NCBI GenBank assembly: GCA_964036045.1
Contig: OZ038378.1
Location: 43,543,639-43,607,638 of the forward strand
DNA: 64,000 bases
Source: Eutreptiella sp. 'Long Island Sound 2002'
Taxonomy: Eukaryota > Euglenozoa > Euglenophyceae > Eutreptiales > Eutreptiaceae
Direction of reading: 5' to 3'
This document shows, piece by piece, positions 1 through 10,136 of the stretch (positions are counted from its first letter, which is position 1; each line of letters starts with the position of its first letter). The notes under the pieces are model-generated. The model worked only from the letters and a program-made list of their open reading frames with translations. It was not told the origin of the DNA and made no database searches. The position numbers and the translations under genes were made by a program.

Positions 1-1108
1 GCCGGTGGCGGCCCGGTTGGAGCTGGAGGGGGAGAAGAGGCTGCCGGAGGGGGCGTCGTGGCGGTTTGGGGAGCCTGGGGATGAGGCCTGCAGGATGGGG
101 GGGACGGGATGGTACCGGCAGGTCACCATCACAGAGAAGGAGGGGGGGGTGGAGAGGAAGACCAACCTCACCCTCCCCTCCTATGTGTGGGTTGGGGGGG
201 AAACGGCCAAGTGGCCGCAAGCCGCAGAGGGGGAAACGGTTGCGGCTTTTTTGTGTTTGTTTGGGATGAGCGACCCCCCCCAAAGGAAATCTTATTTCCT
301 TTTGAGGGTGTGTTTTTTGTGGGAGGGGGAGTATACGGGGAGGGAAGTGTGGCAGAAGCTGCACAGGGGGGGGGACATCCACCAGGTTGGTGGGTATGAC
401 CCCCCCCCTTCTGTGGTGGACGCCACTGCCGATTGGGTTCGGCAGTATGCACCCAAGGGGGGAAGGCCGGGAAAAGGCCAGACGAAGCGGGGACCAGACG
501 TGGTGGTGGTTGAGCCGGATGCCCCCCCCCCCCTTAGGGGTAAGGGCCAAACCCCCGCCCCCAAGCCCTCCCCCAAGCCATCGAAGGTGGCAAAGGTGGC
601 GGCAGCCCAGCCCCCCCATGAGGCCCTGGACGTGGAGGCCTTGGGGGCCAGTGTGGCCACCCACGTGACGGACGCTTGCCAGGTTTTGGTGGAGCAGGCG
701 GCCGCCACGGGGGTCGAGGCCGCACTGGCCAAGGGTCGGTCGGCCGACCACAGGTCGGCCTTGGCAAAGGCCGAAAAGGCCCAGGGCAACACCCAGCGTG
801 CCCTGGACCAGGCCCTCAACCTGGCCGCCAAGAGGGGGGAGGAGGTGGAGGCGATGAGGGAGGCCCTGAGGGAGGCCCAGGAGGGGAGGCGGAAGGCGGA
901 GGTGGAGGTGGCCCAGCTTAGGGTGGAGGTGGAGGGGCAGCGGAGGAGGGGGGATGACCTTGGGCAGCGCTTGGGGGTGGCTGAGGCGCAGGTGCGCAGC
1001 CTCACCTCCACCCTCTGTGCCTCCTTCGGGGCGCAGCAGGCCCAGCAGGGGCTGGCGCCGCAAGGGTTGCAGAGTCAGGGTAGCGGGAGTAGGAGTGGGA
1101 GCCAATGA
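1..1108 (+). CDS. Family A unit 1 (A1): coiled-coil exon, 5' partial
   Basis: The frame is open from base 2 to the TGA at 1106-1108; its first codons match the A2 exon from about 17440, so the window opens inside an exon. The protein has a globular N-terminal part of about 150 residues with GGETAKWPQAAEGETVAAF, a Lys/Pro linker (residues 155-205), then about 130 residues of heptad-like Ala/Glu/Arg/Leu sequence predicted as coiled coil, and a Gly/Ser/Gln tail. By comparison with A2 and B2 it is the second exon of a dioxygenase/coiled-coil fusion. It probably mediates oligomerisation or DNA contact for the transposon; that role is inference. Unlike A2 this copy is uninterrupted. No known family recognised. 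Confidence 0.6.
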   Translation, partial: PVAARLELEGEKRLPEGASWRFGEPGDEACRMGGTGWYRQVTITEKEGGVERKTNLTLPSYVWVGGETAKWPQAAEGETVAAFLCLFGMSDPPQRKSYFLLRVCFLWEGEYTGREVWQKLHRGGDIHQVGGYDPPPSVVDATADWVRQYAPKGGRPGKGQTKRGPDVVVVEPDAPPPLRGKGQTPAPKPSPKPSKVAKVAAAQPPHEALDVEALGASVATHVTDACQVLVEQAAATGVEAALAKGRSADHRSALAKAEKAQGNTQRALDQALNLAAKRGEEVEAMREALREAQEGRRKAEVEVAQLRVEVEGQRRRGDDLGQRLGVAEAQVRSLTSTLCASFGAQQAQQGLAPQGLQSQGSGSRSGSQ

Positions 1109-1111
1109 CTA

Positions 1112-1440
1112 GTGGATTTGCTCAGGGGGTTGCCCAAGGGCATTTTTCGTGGGGAGGAGCGATATGGGGCCCAAGTGGACATGTGCCACTTTGGCCTCGT
1201 GGGAAGTGGAAACCCCAACCCCTCTAATTTTAGGGCGACCCACATGGCCGCTGCTACCCTCAGGCCTGCCCTCACCCCCTTGGTAGCAGACCTCAATGGG
1301 TATTGCACCTCCAATGCTCCACCATGGTTCACATGGTGTAGCATCCAAATTGTTCGCCCCCAAGGGACGGACACCATGGGCCTCCACTCCCATTTGCGGG
1401 ATGGGGCGCCCATGGCGCTTATTGTGTGTGTGGGCACTAA
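1112..1440 (+). pseudogene. A1 truncated oxygenase-like module
   Basis: A frame beginning 4 bases after the coiled-coil stop encodes LLRGLPKGIFRGEERYGAQV and continues to GLHSHLRDGAPMALIVCVG. It is nearly identical to 18546-18866 of A2. In A2 the frame continues as FTGVEFWVESGG; here it jumps straight to the repeat array because about 570 bp is missing. The RYGAQVD, HLRDG and FTGVEFWVE segments recall the double-stranded beta-helix of TET/JBP-type 2OG dioxygenases, but the usual HxD is not cleanly present, so that is a weak suggestion. How it joins the preceding exon is unclear. Non-functional as it stands. Confidence 0.4.
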
Positions 1441-1577
1441 CCCCTGCTCTAACTAGTTATCGCGGGGGTTATCGCGCTCTAACTGGGTGCTCTAACTAGT
1501 TATCGCGGGGGGTTATCGCGGGGGTTATCGCGCGATAACCTAGTTATCGCGGGGGTTATCGCGTGGGTTATCGCGTG
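1436..1577 (+). repeat. A1 palindrome array upstream of the transposase
   Basis: Dense iteration of CTCTAACTAGTTATCGCG and GTTATCGCG, including the perfect palindrome GGTTATCGCGCGATAACC. It ends about 45 bp before a 3' splice-like site (cgcgcccag/gtcctc, AG at 1623-1624) that precedes the transposase ATG. The motif orientation is mainly forward here and reverse downstream of the transposase. This is the same array as 17124-17307 and 19433-19612. Candidate transposase binding or modification sites. Confidence 0.85.
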
Positions 1578-1639
1578 TGTTTTTTGGGCCCTTGCTTCAA
1601 AACCCTCCCTCATTTCGCGCCCAGGTCCTCTTATTCTTC

Positions 1640-3298
1640 ATGGACAATGCTGTCAATGAGGCCCTGCGGGCTCTCAACACAGCCAACCTGCGGCGGTACA
1701 CCGATCTGCAGTGCCCCAAGGCCCGGCGGCGGCGTTTGAAGGCGGTTCAGCGGCTGGTGCGAGTTCTATTGGGTGACCCAGACGTCGTGTGTGGCACCAA
1801 CACCAAAGGCGAAGTTTGTTTAAGTGGTGGGGCGTGCACTGCCCTGTCTGGCCCACTTGGCGGCCATCTTGCATTAACAGCTCAGGAGCATGAGGCCCTG
1901 AGCATGCTACGCATGGCATGCAGCATGCATCTCTCCCAACGGGCCCTTTTGCGAATGCCCCGCCGTTGCACACAACGGGACCTAAGGACCGTTCGGCAAC
2001 GGATCATGCCCTACTTTCCCCAAACCACCATTGTAAAGTCTACCACAGGCCGCAATAGGGCAGCTGCCCATGTGCCTTTGCAATCAATTGTGCAAAATGC
2101 AATATCTATGGCCCGAGTTATTGGGAAACCCCCCCCTAGTGGCGTTGCCATTATTGTTATTTCAGTTGATGCGACTTCCTTGTGGAAGGCATCCTCCACC
2201 CGTGCGGATGTATGGGTTAATGTATGGGGGGGGGCAAAATATGCTTCGAAGGTGAAGCTATGGGCCTCATGGTTTTGCATGGATGGCGGGGATGAACAGG
2301 CTTTTTTGAGAAGCCTTGACATCTCCGCCAACCTCAACCAAGAGGTGAGGGATGTGGAAGAGGACGTTGTCCTCTTTCAAAACCAATTTTTGACTTGCAC
2401 TGTCATTTTGACAGGGGATGGGAAGGGGATGCAAGCAATGGGGGGGGCTGGGTCTAAGTGTTGGTTGTGCAAAGACCCCAATGGGATTGTTGAGCAAATG
2501 GGGGTGGAGTCCACCTCAAGATGGGGGTCATTCTTGAGAAGTGTGACCCCTGATAGGCGGCCGGGGGACTACCAACATGCAGCATGCCGCATCCTAAACG
2601 GCATTGCAAAGCGCATTGAGACCACCCTCCAGGCCCTCCCCCCTAGTACCCCTGGTAAGGCCCAAGCTCTTGCAGCTTTGCAGGCCTTCAAACAAGCCCT
2701 CAAGGATGAGACCGCAGGCATCCCTCTTAGGGAACGCCTCCCTTCGGCCTCGAGGGCCACAGAAAAAGATTTCGATCTAACCAGCACCAAAGTTTTCCTA
2801 ACCTCCCCCCCCTTCCAAAGGCAATTTGTGGAATGCCTCAAAGAGCATGTCCCCACAGTGAGGACCCCTGGGGGACCTATGTTATGGGTTGTTGTGCATG
2901 TCATGGTGAAATGCATTGAGGGTTTGTATGAGCTTTGGAGGGTGAGGGAGTTGTACACTCTAACCCAAGTGGAACGCCACCGTGCGTTGACCACAAAATT
3001 TTCAAAAGCGTGGGGAGACTCAGGTTGGTCCCCCACCAGGTGGATCCATTGGTGCTTGGCACATTCCACCTTTTTTGCCGAGAAATGGAGGAACATTTTT
3101 CAGTTTTCCTCCATCCCAACGGAGTATCGGCATGGGCCTTACAAGAGGAGGCTCAAAAATTGTTTTAAGGGTTGGTCTTTGGTGAGGCCAAGTATGTCCC
3201 TCCGCCACATGCACCATTGCATGTCCATGAACGCCCTGGAGCAAGGGCTTTTGGGACTGGAGGCAGCCAAGGCCTCAGACATTGATGACTTTGTATGA
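1640..3298 (+). CDS. Family A transposase (D-D-E, CxxC insert), intact copy
   Basis: 552 codons from ATG 1640; the frame is open from 1577, but only GTG lies there and a splice acceptor at 1624 precedes the ATG. Likely catalytic acids are D177 (in SVDATSLWKAS), D260 (in LTGDGKGMQAM) and E495 (in SIPTEYRHGPYKRRLK). A CWLC pair at residues 274-277 follows the second Asp. RWIHWCLAHSTFFAEKWR precedes the Glu. This D-D-C2C-E order recurs in the family B transposase (12231-13994) and resembles the large RNase H-fold transposase group with a C(2)C/H insert (hAT, MuDR, KDZ/Zisupton). I cannot place it in a named family. This copy is intact; A2 is disrupted. Confidence 0.7.
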   Translation: MDNAVNEALRALNTANLRRYTDLQCPKARRRRLKAVQRLVRVLLGDPDVVCGTNTKGEVCLSGGACTALSGPLGGHLALTAQEHEALSMLRMACSMHLSQRALLRMPRRCTQRDLRTVRQRIMPYFPQTTIVKSTTGRNRAAAHVPLQSIVQNAISMARVIGKPPPSGVAIIVISVDATSLWKASSTRADVWVNVWGGAKYASKVKLWASWFCMDGGDEQAFLRSLDISANLNQEVRDVEEDVVLFQNQFLTCTVILTGDGKGMQAMGGAGSKCWLCKDPNGIVEQMGVESTSRWGSFLRSVTPDRRPGDYQHAACRILNGIAKRIETTLQALPPSTPGKAQALAALQAFKQALKDETAGIPLRERLPSASRATEKDFDLTSTKVFLTSPPFQRQFVECLKEHVPTVRTPGGPMLWVVVHVMVKCIEGLYELWRVRELYTLTQVERHRALTTKFSKAWGDSGWSPTRWIHWCLAHSTFFAEKWRNIFQFSSIPTEYRHGPYKRRLKNCFKGWSLVRPSMSLRHMHHCMSMNALEQGLLGLEAAKASDIDDFV

Positions 3299-3367
3299 AA
3301 AACGACCACAGATGCTTTGTGCCAAGTGTTTTGTGTTGTTTGTCCTAGGGAGGGAGGGAGGAGGGGT

Positions 3368-3490
3368 GCGCGATAACTACCCGCGATAACTGCGCGATAA
3401 CTGAGTTATCGCGCGATAACTAGCGCGATAACGAGTTAGAGCAAGGTGCTCTAACTGCGTTCTAACTCTGTTCTAACTGTGCTCTAACTC
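3368..3490 (+). repeat. A1 palindrome array downstream of the transposase
   Basis: CGCGATAAC half-sites, now in the opposite orientation to 1436-1577, followed by repeated TCTAACT/GTTAGAGC motifs including TTAGAGCAAGGTGCTCTAA. The two arrays flank the transposase as inverted repeats. The same sequence lies at 23634-23756. Confidence 0.8.
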
Positions 3491-3639
3491 TTTGACCCCC
3501 CCCCCAAAAACCACCCCCATGATGCGGGTTATGTGGGGAAAGAAAGGGGATGGGGGGTTTTTGAGGGTGCTGAATCCATTTTTTTAGGTGGTTTGCCCCA
3601 AAATTGAGGGTAGGTGGGTGTTCCAGAAATTGCGTTCTA
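3491..3639. other. Non-coding spacer between A1 and A2
   Basis: C-run and A-run rich stretch with no supported gene. It is closely matched by 23757-23906, so it belongs to the repeated unit. The unit boundary of family A must lie here or in the flanking array, but I see no sharp terminal repeat. Confidence 0.6.
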
Positions 3640-3970
3640 ACTAGGGGTTCCGCACCACGCCCTAGAACGCTGCATCCCACACCTCCTGGAGCACGATTTT
3701 TTGAGTGACATTCAGCTGCAAAGTCTTTTGGAAGATTTGGATAGGGTGCCTCTCTCAGAGAAGGCACCCATTTTCAATGAGAACCCCCCCATTGTCGGCA
3801 GGCCCAAAGATTCTGGGACCCGCCGCACATTGTATGGCAACTATGGGGGTGCCGACCACCACAAGCACAACCCCCACAAGCTCCATGATCTGCCAGTCCT
3901 CAAAAGGGTGGCAGATCGTGTGCTTGAGACCGCGAAGAAGACTGTGGTGGGGGGGGTCGGATGGATGTAC
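3640..3970 (+). pseudogene. A2 dioxygenase, N-terminal part, split by B1
   Basis: An open frame without a clear ATG reads LERCIPHLLEHDFLSDIQLQ and continues to KRVADRVLETAKKTVVGG, where a G run meets the B1 left end. The remainder of the same gene resumes at 16054. Removing B1 with one GTAC copy leaves the two halves out of frame by one base. The G8 run just before the junction could account for this, as a single-base length change there would align the frames. Its start is unknown; the first 30 bases also occur at 23915-23947, showing that a third unit began there. Confidence 0.5.
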
Positions 3971-4199
3971 CCTTCGTGAACCGGCCGTTTGAATCCGAGA
4001 TTCACGGTACCGTGAATTTCACCTATTTTTGTTGTGTTTTGCTCGTAACTTGGTGCTATCGTGTGCTTTTGTCGTGCTATCTTCGCCCAAAGTAAGATCC
4101 AACAAATGTGTGCAATTTACAGTTTTGAAGTAGCCGCATGGTTCAACACATTTGGTGAGATCGCCGTGAATGTGAAATTCACGCACCCAAATTCACGCA

Positions 4200-4320
4200 T
4201 AAATTCACGCTAGATTCACAGATTCACAAGAATGTGAAATTCGCACGAATTTCGTACGAATTCGTACGAATTTCGTACGAATTTCGTGCGAATTTCGTGC
4301 GAATTCGTACGAATCGGCCC
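4200..4320 (+). repeat. B1 left subterminal TTCGTACGAA array
   Basis: Tandem overlapping copies of the palindrome TTCGTACGAA and variants (TTCGTGCGAA, TTCGCACGAA), preceded by TTCACG repeats. The equivalent at the B2 left end is 7815-7882. Confidence 0.85.
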
Positions 4321-4329
4321 CAATTTTGT

Positions 4330-5100
4330 CTTGTCACTGCTATTTGTTGCACACATTGGATATTGAACAATTTGTTTTGTAGATCCCTAGATACACGCTA
4401 GCACGCACAATTTCGTTCTAGCCTAAAACGACATCGCGAGGGCGTTCTAGCCTACAACATCTAGCTAGAACGTAGACTAGAACAGGAATCATTCTAGCCT
4501 AGATTTGTTCTACACTAGAACACACATAACAAATCAAACCATTATACACATTACATTTCTTATGCTTTGTTGCGTTGCTCACAAATTTGTTGGGAAGGGC
4601 ATAGGTTATAGGTGATAGTGGATGCAGTGGTGGGGGGTCCATTCTGGTCAAACCATTGTTGCATTGCTCACACAGTTGTTGGGAAGGGCAAAGGTGATAG
4701 TTGCTAGTAGATGCATGAGGGTGGGGTGGGGGGGTCCATTGGGTCAAACCATAGGAGCATAATCAACCACGTCTAGGGTTGAGAGGGGGGGGGGGGGGCA
4801 AGGAGACCCCCACTTACACCTGAGTGTCTGGGTGTGGGGTTAGGAGGGTGTCTTGCTTGTTGCAGTGCGGTTAAGGTTAGGGAGGGTACTCCTTTTCTCT
4901 TCACAGGTTTTTTCTACGTGCGACCATGCACAAAATGCAGCAATGTGCAAGCAACCATGAAGACAAATTACAAACATGACACAGACAGCAACAAGCACAC
5001 AGAGCAATCAACAGCACAGACCAATCACCATATTATTTCTACGTGCGATTGGGTGCATCCAGACTGAGGTATGTTGCGTGTAGTTGTTTCGTGCTGCCAC
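4330..5100. other. B1 interior, no gene seen
   Basis: Contains iterated CTAGAAC/GTTCTAGCCT motifs at about 4417-4525 and a two-copy direct repeat of about 89 bp (starts near 4567 and 4656, sharing GTTGGGAAGGGCA). No coding signal. Confidence 0.6.
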
Positions 5101-5103
5101 ATA

Positions 5104-5106
<3 letters not shown>

Positions 5107-5168
<62 letters not shown>
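5107..5168 (+). repeat. (GT)n microsatellite
   Basis: Nearly pure GT dinucleotides. A second, shorter GT tract lies at 5299-5337. Confidence 0.95.
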
Positions 5169-5689
5169 CTCCTCGGGAACTGTGGTGCATGAAATAAGGG
5201 GTGGCCCCCCAGTGATCGACCAAGGGGGGGCGCCAGCCCCCCCGGGAGCTTCTTTGGATATTGCGGTACATGAAAGAAGGGGTGGCCCCCTCCTCCTGTG
5301 TGTGTGTGTGTGTGTCTGTGCGGTGTGTGTGTGTGTGTACATTGCTGCACTTTATGTGTGTGTGGGTGCCGGGGGGGCAGGTATAGGGAAATGTGTGTGG
5401 GTGCATGCATCGGGCAAAAAGGAAAACACAATGGGTGGGGCATGTGTGGGGCATGCCTAGTGCAGTGCAATACACACATGGCCGACAAGATGGAGTAAAT
5501 CCCCCAAGTGATCAGGGGGTCCCCCATGTGCGCAGGGGGTTTTTCAATGGGGACGACCCACGAATGAGTGGGGGGGCGTTGTCCCCAGGGGCCACATCTG
5601 TAAATCCCCCAAGTGTTCAGGGGGTCCCCCATGTGCAAAGGGGGTACTTTTGATTTCATACAACGGGGATGACCCACGCAAGAGTGGAT

Positions 5690-6022
5690 GTGTGTACAAC
5701 ATGTGTGTACATTGCTGCACTGTATGTGTGTGTGGGTGCCGGGGGGGCAGGTATAGGGAAATGTGTGTGGGTGTGGGGACTCCGGTACATGCATAGGTGG
5801 TGTTGGTGTGGCTCTTCTGCCAGTGTCCTGCAAAAATGGTGCGAGATTCGTACGAAGTTCGCACGAAATTCGTACGAAATTCGTGCGAATTTCGTACGAA
5901 TTTCGTGCGAATTTCGTACGAATTTCGTACGAATTTCGTCCCTCAATACGTACCGTGAATGTGGTTGTTACGAATTTCGTACGAAATTCGTACGAAATTC
6001 GTACGAAATTCGTACGAATTCA
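5690..6022 (+). repeat. Inverted-repeat arm 1 with TTCGTACGAA array
   Basis: Reads ...GGGGCAGGTATAGGGAAATG..., then GTGTGGCTCTTCTGCCAGTG, then a TTCGTACGAA array (5841-6022). The same order occurs in reverse complement at 7085-7345, forming a stem of about 0.3 kb around the 281-bp tandem repeats. Confidence 0.75.
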
Positions 6023-6169
6023 AACAATTTGCATGAATTTGTGTCATTTTTGTGTGTGTGTGGGTGTGCCTGGTCGGAGGGGTTGTTGTTTGTGTGGGCA
6101 TGGGTGCATGGTGTGTGCGTGCCTGGGTGATATGTGCATGCATTGGTGGTTCTTGGGTTCTTGGGTGGT

Positions 6170-7060
6170 TTTGTTGAATCATGTGGGACAATACTTTTGT
6201 GTTGTTTGTAGTTTGTGACTGTCTATCGTTTGTGTTTGTTGCTGCTGAATGTCATTATGTGTGTTTAATGCCTGCTTTTCGACTGCGTTGGTATCGCTGT
6301 TTTGCTTGCTGCTTGTTGTGCTTCGTCTGTCTGCTGCTCCTCACTGGTGACTGTTGCTGATGACCTGACTGTGTTGTTCTTCTGTGTTGTTGTTGTGTTG
6401 CTGTGCTGTGTGCTATGAGTGGGTGTGGATGGTTGGATGGGTGGCTGCCTGTTGTTGAATCCTGTGGGACAATACTTTTGTGCTGTTTGTAGTTTGTGAC
6501 TGTCTGTCATTTGTGTTTGTTGCTGCTGATTGTCATGATGTGTGTGTAATGCCTGCTTTTCGGCTGTGTTGGTATCGCTGTTTTGCTTGCTGCTTGTTGT
6601 GCTTCGTCTGTCTGCTGCTCCTCACTGGTGACTGTTGCTGATGACCTGACTGTGTTGTTCTTCTGTGTTGTTGTTGTGTTGCTGTGCTGTGTGCTATGAG
6701 TGGGTGTGGATGGTTGGATGGGTGGCTGCCTGTTGTTGAATCCTGTGGGACAATACTTTTGTGCTGTTTGTAGTTTGTGACTGTCTGTCATTTGTGTTTG
6801 TTGCTGCTGATTGTCATGATGTGTGTGTAATGCCTGCTTTTCGGCTGTGTTGGTACCGTTGTTTTGCTTGCTGCTTGTTGTGCTTCGTCTGTCTGCTGCT
6901 CCTCATTGGTGACTGTTGCTGATGACCTGACTGTGTTGTTCTTCTGTGTTGCTGTTGTGTTGCTGTGCTGTGTGATATGGGGTGACTGTGTTGTTCTTCT
7001 GTGTTGTTGTTGTGTTGCTGTGCTGTGTGCTATGGGCTGAGTGTGTTTGTTCTGCATAAA
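6170..7060 (+). repeat. 281-bp tandem repeat, about three copies
   Basis: GTGACTGTCT(A/G)TC recurs at about 6216, 6496 and 6777, a period of 281 bp. Units are GT/TGC-rich with near-identical sequence; the last is partly degenerate and contains a shorter internal duplication. The frames seen on the - strand are repeat artefacts. Confidence 0.85.
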
Positions 7061-7084
7061 AATGATACAAATTCATGCAAATTG

Positions 7085-7345
7085 GTCGAAATTCGTACGA
7101 AATTCGTGCGAAATTCGTGCGAATTTCGTACGAAATTCTTAACAACCAAATTCACGGTACACTTTGGGGACGAATTTCGTACGAAATTCGCACGAATTTC
7201 GTACGAATTTCGTGCGAATTTCGTGCGAATTTCGTACCATTTTTGCAGGACACTGGCAGAAGAGCCACACCAACACCACCTATGCAATAACGAAGTCCCC
7301 ACACCCACACCCATTTCCCTGTACCTGCCCCCCCCCCCGGCACAC
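7085..7345 (-). repeat. Inverted-repeat arm 2
   Basis: Reverse complement of the order at 5690-6022: TTCGTACGAA array (7085-7245), then GCAGGACACTGGCAGAAGAG, then the CCCATTTCCCTGTACCTG stretch. Confidence 0.75.
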
Positions 7346-7556
7346 ACGCACACACACAAACACACACACACACAGACACACACACACACCCATGCACAAA
7401 CACACACATACCCTCAATGAAAGCAAACAGCCCCCCATGCACTCGACCCACACCCACACACTGCCCGCTCACACACCCTCATACGTACCTGGACAGTGGA
7501 TGTGCCACGGTTAGATGTTTAGGGGGGGGGGGGGTTCTGTGTGTGTGTGTGTGTAC
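7346..7556. repeat. CA/GT-rich B1 satellite piece
   Basis: CACACA tracts and a segment ending in GTACCTGGACAGTGGATGTG that recurs at about 14870. It is part of the B1 interior split by the B2 insertion. No gene. Confidence 0.6.
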
Positions 7557-7814
7557 CCTTCGTGAACCGGCCGTTTGAATCGGAGATTCACGGTACCGTG
7601 AATTTCACCCAATTTTGCTGTGTTTTGCTCGTAACTTGGTGCTATCGTGTGCTTTTGTCGTGCTACCTTCGCCCAAAGTAAGATGCAACAAATAGGTGCA
7701 ATTTAGAGGTTTAAAGTCCCCGCATGGTTTAACAGATTTGGTGAGATTCACGTGAATGTGAGATTCACGCACCTAAATTCACGCAAAAATTCACGCTAGA
7801 TTCACAGATTCACA

Positions 7815-7882
7815 GTATGTGAAATTCGTACGAAATTCGTACGAAATTCGTACGAATTTCGTACGAATTTCGTACGAATTTA
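7815..7882 (+). repeat. TTCGTACGAA array before the B2 dioxygenase
   Basis: Six or so overlapping AATTCGTACGAA units, ending 50 bp before the ATG of the dioxygenase. Possible promoter-proximal binding sites. Confidence 0.85.
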
Positions 7883-7931
7883 CCCTCATTTCCACTGTTT
7901 CGCTTTCCCACAGCTCTCAAACTCTTTGACA

Positions 7932-9851
7932 ATGTCGCAGCAGACTATGTCTCAGCTCGCCAGCCTGGCCTCGCGCCCCGACCCCGCAGCCGACACCCTC
8001 GCCCACTACCAAGCCCTCCCCGTTGCCCACCATCAATTGGAGGAGGCAACGTACGAGTCGGAGGCACTGGGGGTGGATGCCATCGTGGGCTGGGCAGCCT
8101 CCCTCGACCCCTCCCCCGATGTCATCCACATCGACATGCGCAGCCCCACCCGCAACAGCTACCTCGGGGGGAGGGGATGGGCCACAACCCTGTGGAGGGA
8201 ACTGCGCCACCAACTCCCCACCCTCAAATTTCTCCATCTGACCCCTCTCCCCTCCAGTGTTGACCAGCTCCTCAACTCGATGAGGAATAACCCTGTGGGG
8301 AAGCCTAAGGACGCCCACGTCCAGGTGTACCCCACCGCTAACCTCGTACACACCCCCCCCCACTGCGATATGGTGTGCCTGCAGGATCTTGCTGCAGGTG
8401 CACCAGCAGGCCACTGTTTTTTCCCCTTTTCTTGGCATCTTGCCAACCCCCGGTGGTGGGATGATTTGGGCATCGCCCCTTTCCATCCCACCATCCCCCC
8501 CCAGGTGCACGTCCCCGACGTCACCCACCCCACCTTCTACAGCACAACTTCTTTGCAATGGTACCGTGGTGCCTCATGCGCCCCCCCCTTCATTTCGAGT
8601 GAACCCCCCCTCCGCACTGAACCCCTTCCCGACCCCCCTCATGGGGTGACGGGCAGCCCTGACCCCGCCCCCGACAGGGTTGGCCCCTCTCAGCCGCCCC
8701 TCAACTTTGTTGATGGGAACGGCTACATTGTGCTTCGGGGGCTTGTGGAGGAACGGGATTGTGAGATGGGGTGGAACAAGGTGATGAAGGCGTGGGGCAG
8801 CGGCGACGAAAAAGTCGTCGCAAAAAATTTTGAGCTCCTTTTCAACGCCGCGCGGAGTGAGGAGCAGGCCAAGGATCCCGAGCTCCCCCGCCGGTGGCAA
8901 AGCAAGAGCGCCTTGGGGTCGGGGTTGGGGGGGCCTCTCTTCAAGAAGTTCCACCCCCACCTCACCGAAAGTGTCCCTGGGGTTGAGGACCTCCACCCAA
9001 TGACGCCGGGCAGCGTCATTGTGGCCAGTGTGGGGAGTGGGCCGCAGCTCCCCCACACCGACGTGACCACCCACCCCGAAGTCCTCCCCCCCAGCGACAA
9101 GGCGGTGGGGGACTGCCACCTGAGTAGCTTCCTCTGCTTGTCAGAGGACTACCAGGTGGCGGTGCAGGCGGGGACGGCCCTGGGGGAGGCGGCGGAGGCG
9201 CGCTGGGACACCGTTCAGCTGCATCGGGGGGACATGCTGCTGATGGTGGCCACCAGCCGCCATCATGGATTGCCTGCCCACCCTGACTCCAAGGATGGGC
9301 TGCAGGGGGCTCTTTTTAACTTGTGGACCCCCGACCCCCGACACAAACACCACCAGGCCAACACCACACACTTGGACGCCATCCCCCCCAAGGAGGCCCT
9401 GGACGTTGCTGGGGATTTGTCCAGCTGGGACCTCCCCAGCGTGGACCAGGTGTTGTGGGTGGGGAAGGGGGCGGTTGCGAGGGTGGGGTTGTGGGAGGGG
9501 GAGGCTGCCCAGGCCCTGTTCGCCGACCCCCCGCAGACGCTCCCGGCAGGCCCCCCCACCTGCCCCTTCCACCCCACCTTCATCTCCCGGTCGGCCCCGG
9601 CCGCCGACCTCGCCGTCATCGAGGTCGGCCCCCAGTGCATGCTGTTTTTCCTGGGCAGCGTGCACCAGCTGGAGGTCGTGAAGGGGGGCGATGTCGACGC
9701 GGAGTCGGAGATCCACTTCGCCTTGTCCGGCATTGCCCCCCCGGGTCGGCCGACCACGCTGTGGCACCTGGTGAACACGGTCCCAGCGTGGCGGTCGCCC
9801 AAGTGCGCGAGGACCGGGGCATGGAGCATCACCTGCCCATGCGACTGCAAG
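7932..9851 (+). CDS. B2 exon 1: 2OG-Fe(II) dioxygenase-like protein
   Basis: 640 codons from ATG 7932 (an upstream TTG is not needed). The likely iron ligands are H375 and D377 in GPQLPHTDV and H444/H445 in MVATSRHHGLPAH, with a double-stranded beta-helix pattern between (LSSFLCLSEDYQVAVQAGT, then HRGDMLLM). This is the HxD...H signature of the 2-oxoglutarate/Fe(II) oxygenase superfamily. About 350 residues of unrecognised sequence precede it. The exon ends at a donor (gactgcaag/gtgtgc) after CPCDCK; A2 has CPCHQ at the same point. Splicing to 10137 keeps phase 0. TET/JBP-like 5-methylcytosine oxidation would suit a transposon with CpG arrays, but substrate and subfamily are inference. Possible alternative: a protein or small-molecule hydroxylase. 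Confidence 0.65.
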
Positions 9852-10136
9852 GTGTGCCTGCTTGTGTGTTTGCTTTGTGTATTTGCAACAATTGGACGAA
9901 ATTCACGTGAAATTCGTACGAAATTCGTACGAAATTCGTACGAATTTCGTACGAATTTCACGTGAATAAATTTCTGTGAACTTTCTCGAGATGTGAAATT
10001 CGTACGAAATTCGTACGAATTTCGTACGAATTTCTGTGAATTTCGTCCAATTTGCTCCTATTGTTCTTGCATTGCCCCGTCTCCACTCCCCCTTTCTCAA
10101 TTTTTGCCTTGCACACCTCCCCACATCTGCATGCAG
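9852..10136 (+). repeat. B2 intron carrying a TTCGTACGAA array
   Basis: Begins GTGTGCCTGC and ends CATCTGCATGCAG; removal joins two open frames in phase 0. From 9897 to about 10048 it is mostly TTCACGTGAA and TTCGTACGAA palindromes, the same array that bounds the element. The family A intron 17097-17338 also carries its own family array, so the placement is conserved. Confidence 0.7.

Noticed and set aside
3701-3979. Stand-alone small protein
   Set aside because: Only a TTG at its start, and it ends in the B1 terminus; it is the broken dioxygenase N-terminus.
5040-6220. Cys-Val and Thr-His repeat proteins and peptides such as NSYEIRTKFVR
   Set aside because: Translations of (GT)n/(CA)n and of the TTCGTACGAA arrays.
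9852-9965. C-terminal extension of the dioxygenase frame to 9965
   Set aside because: Reads into intron and TTCGTACGAA repeat; the donor at 9852 and matching acceptor at 10136 give a better model.
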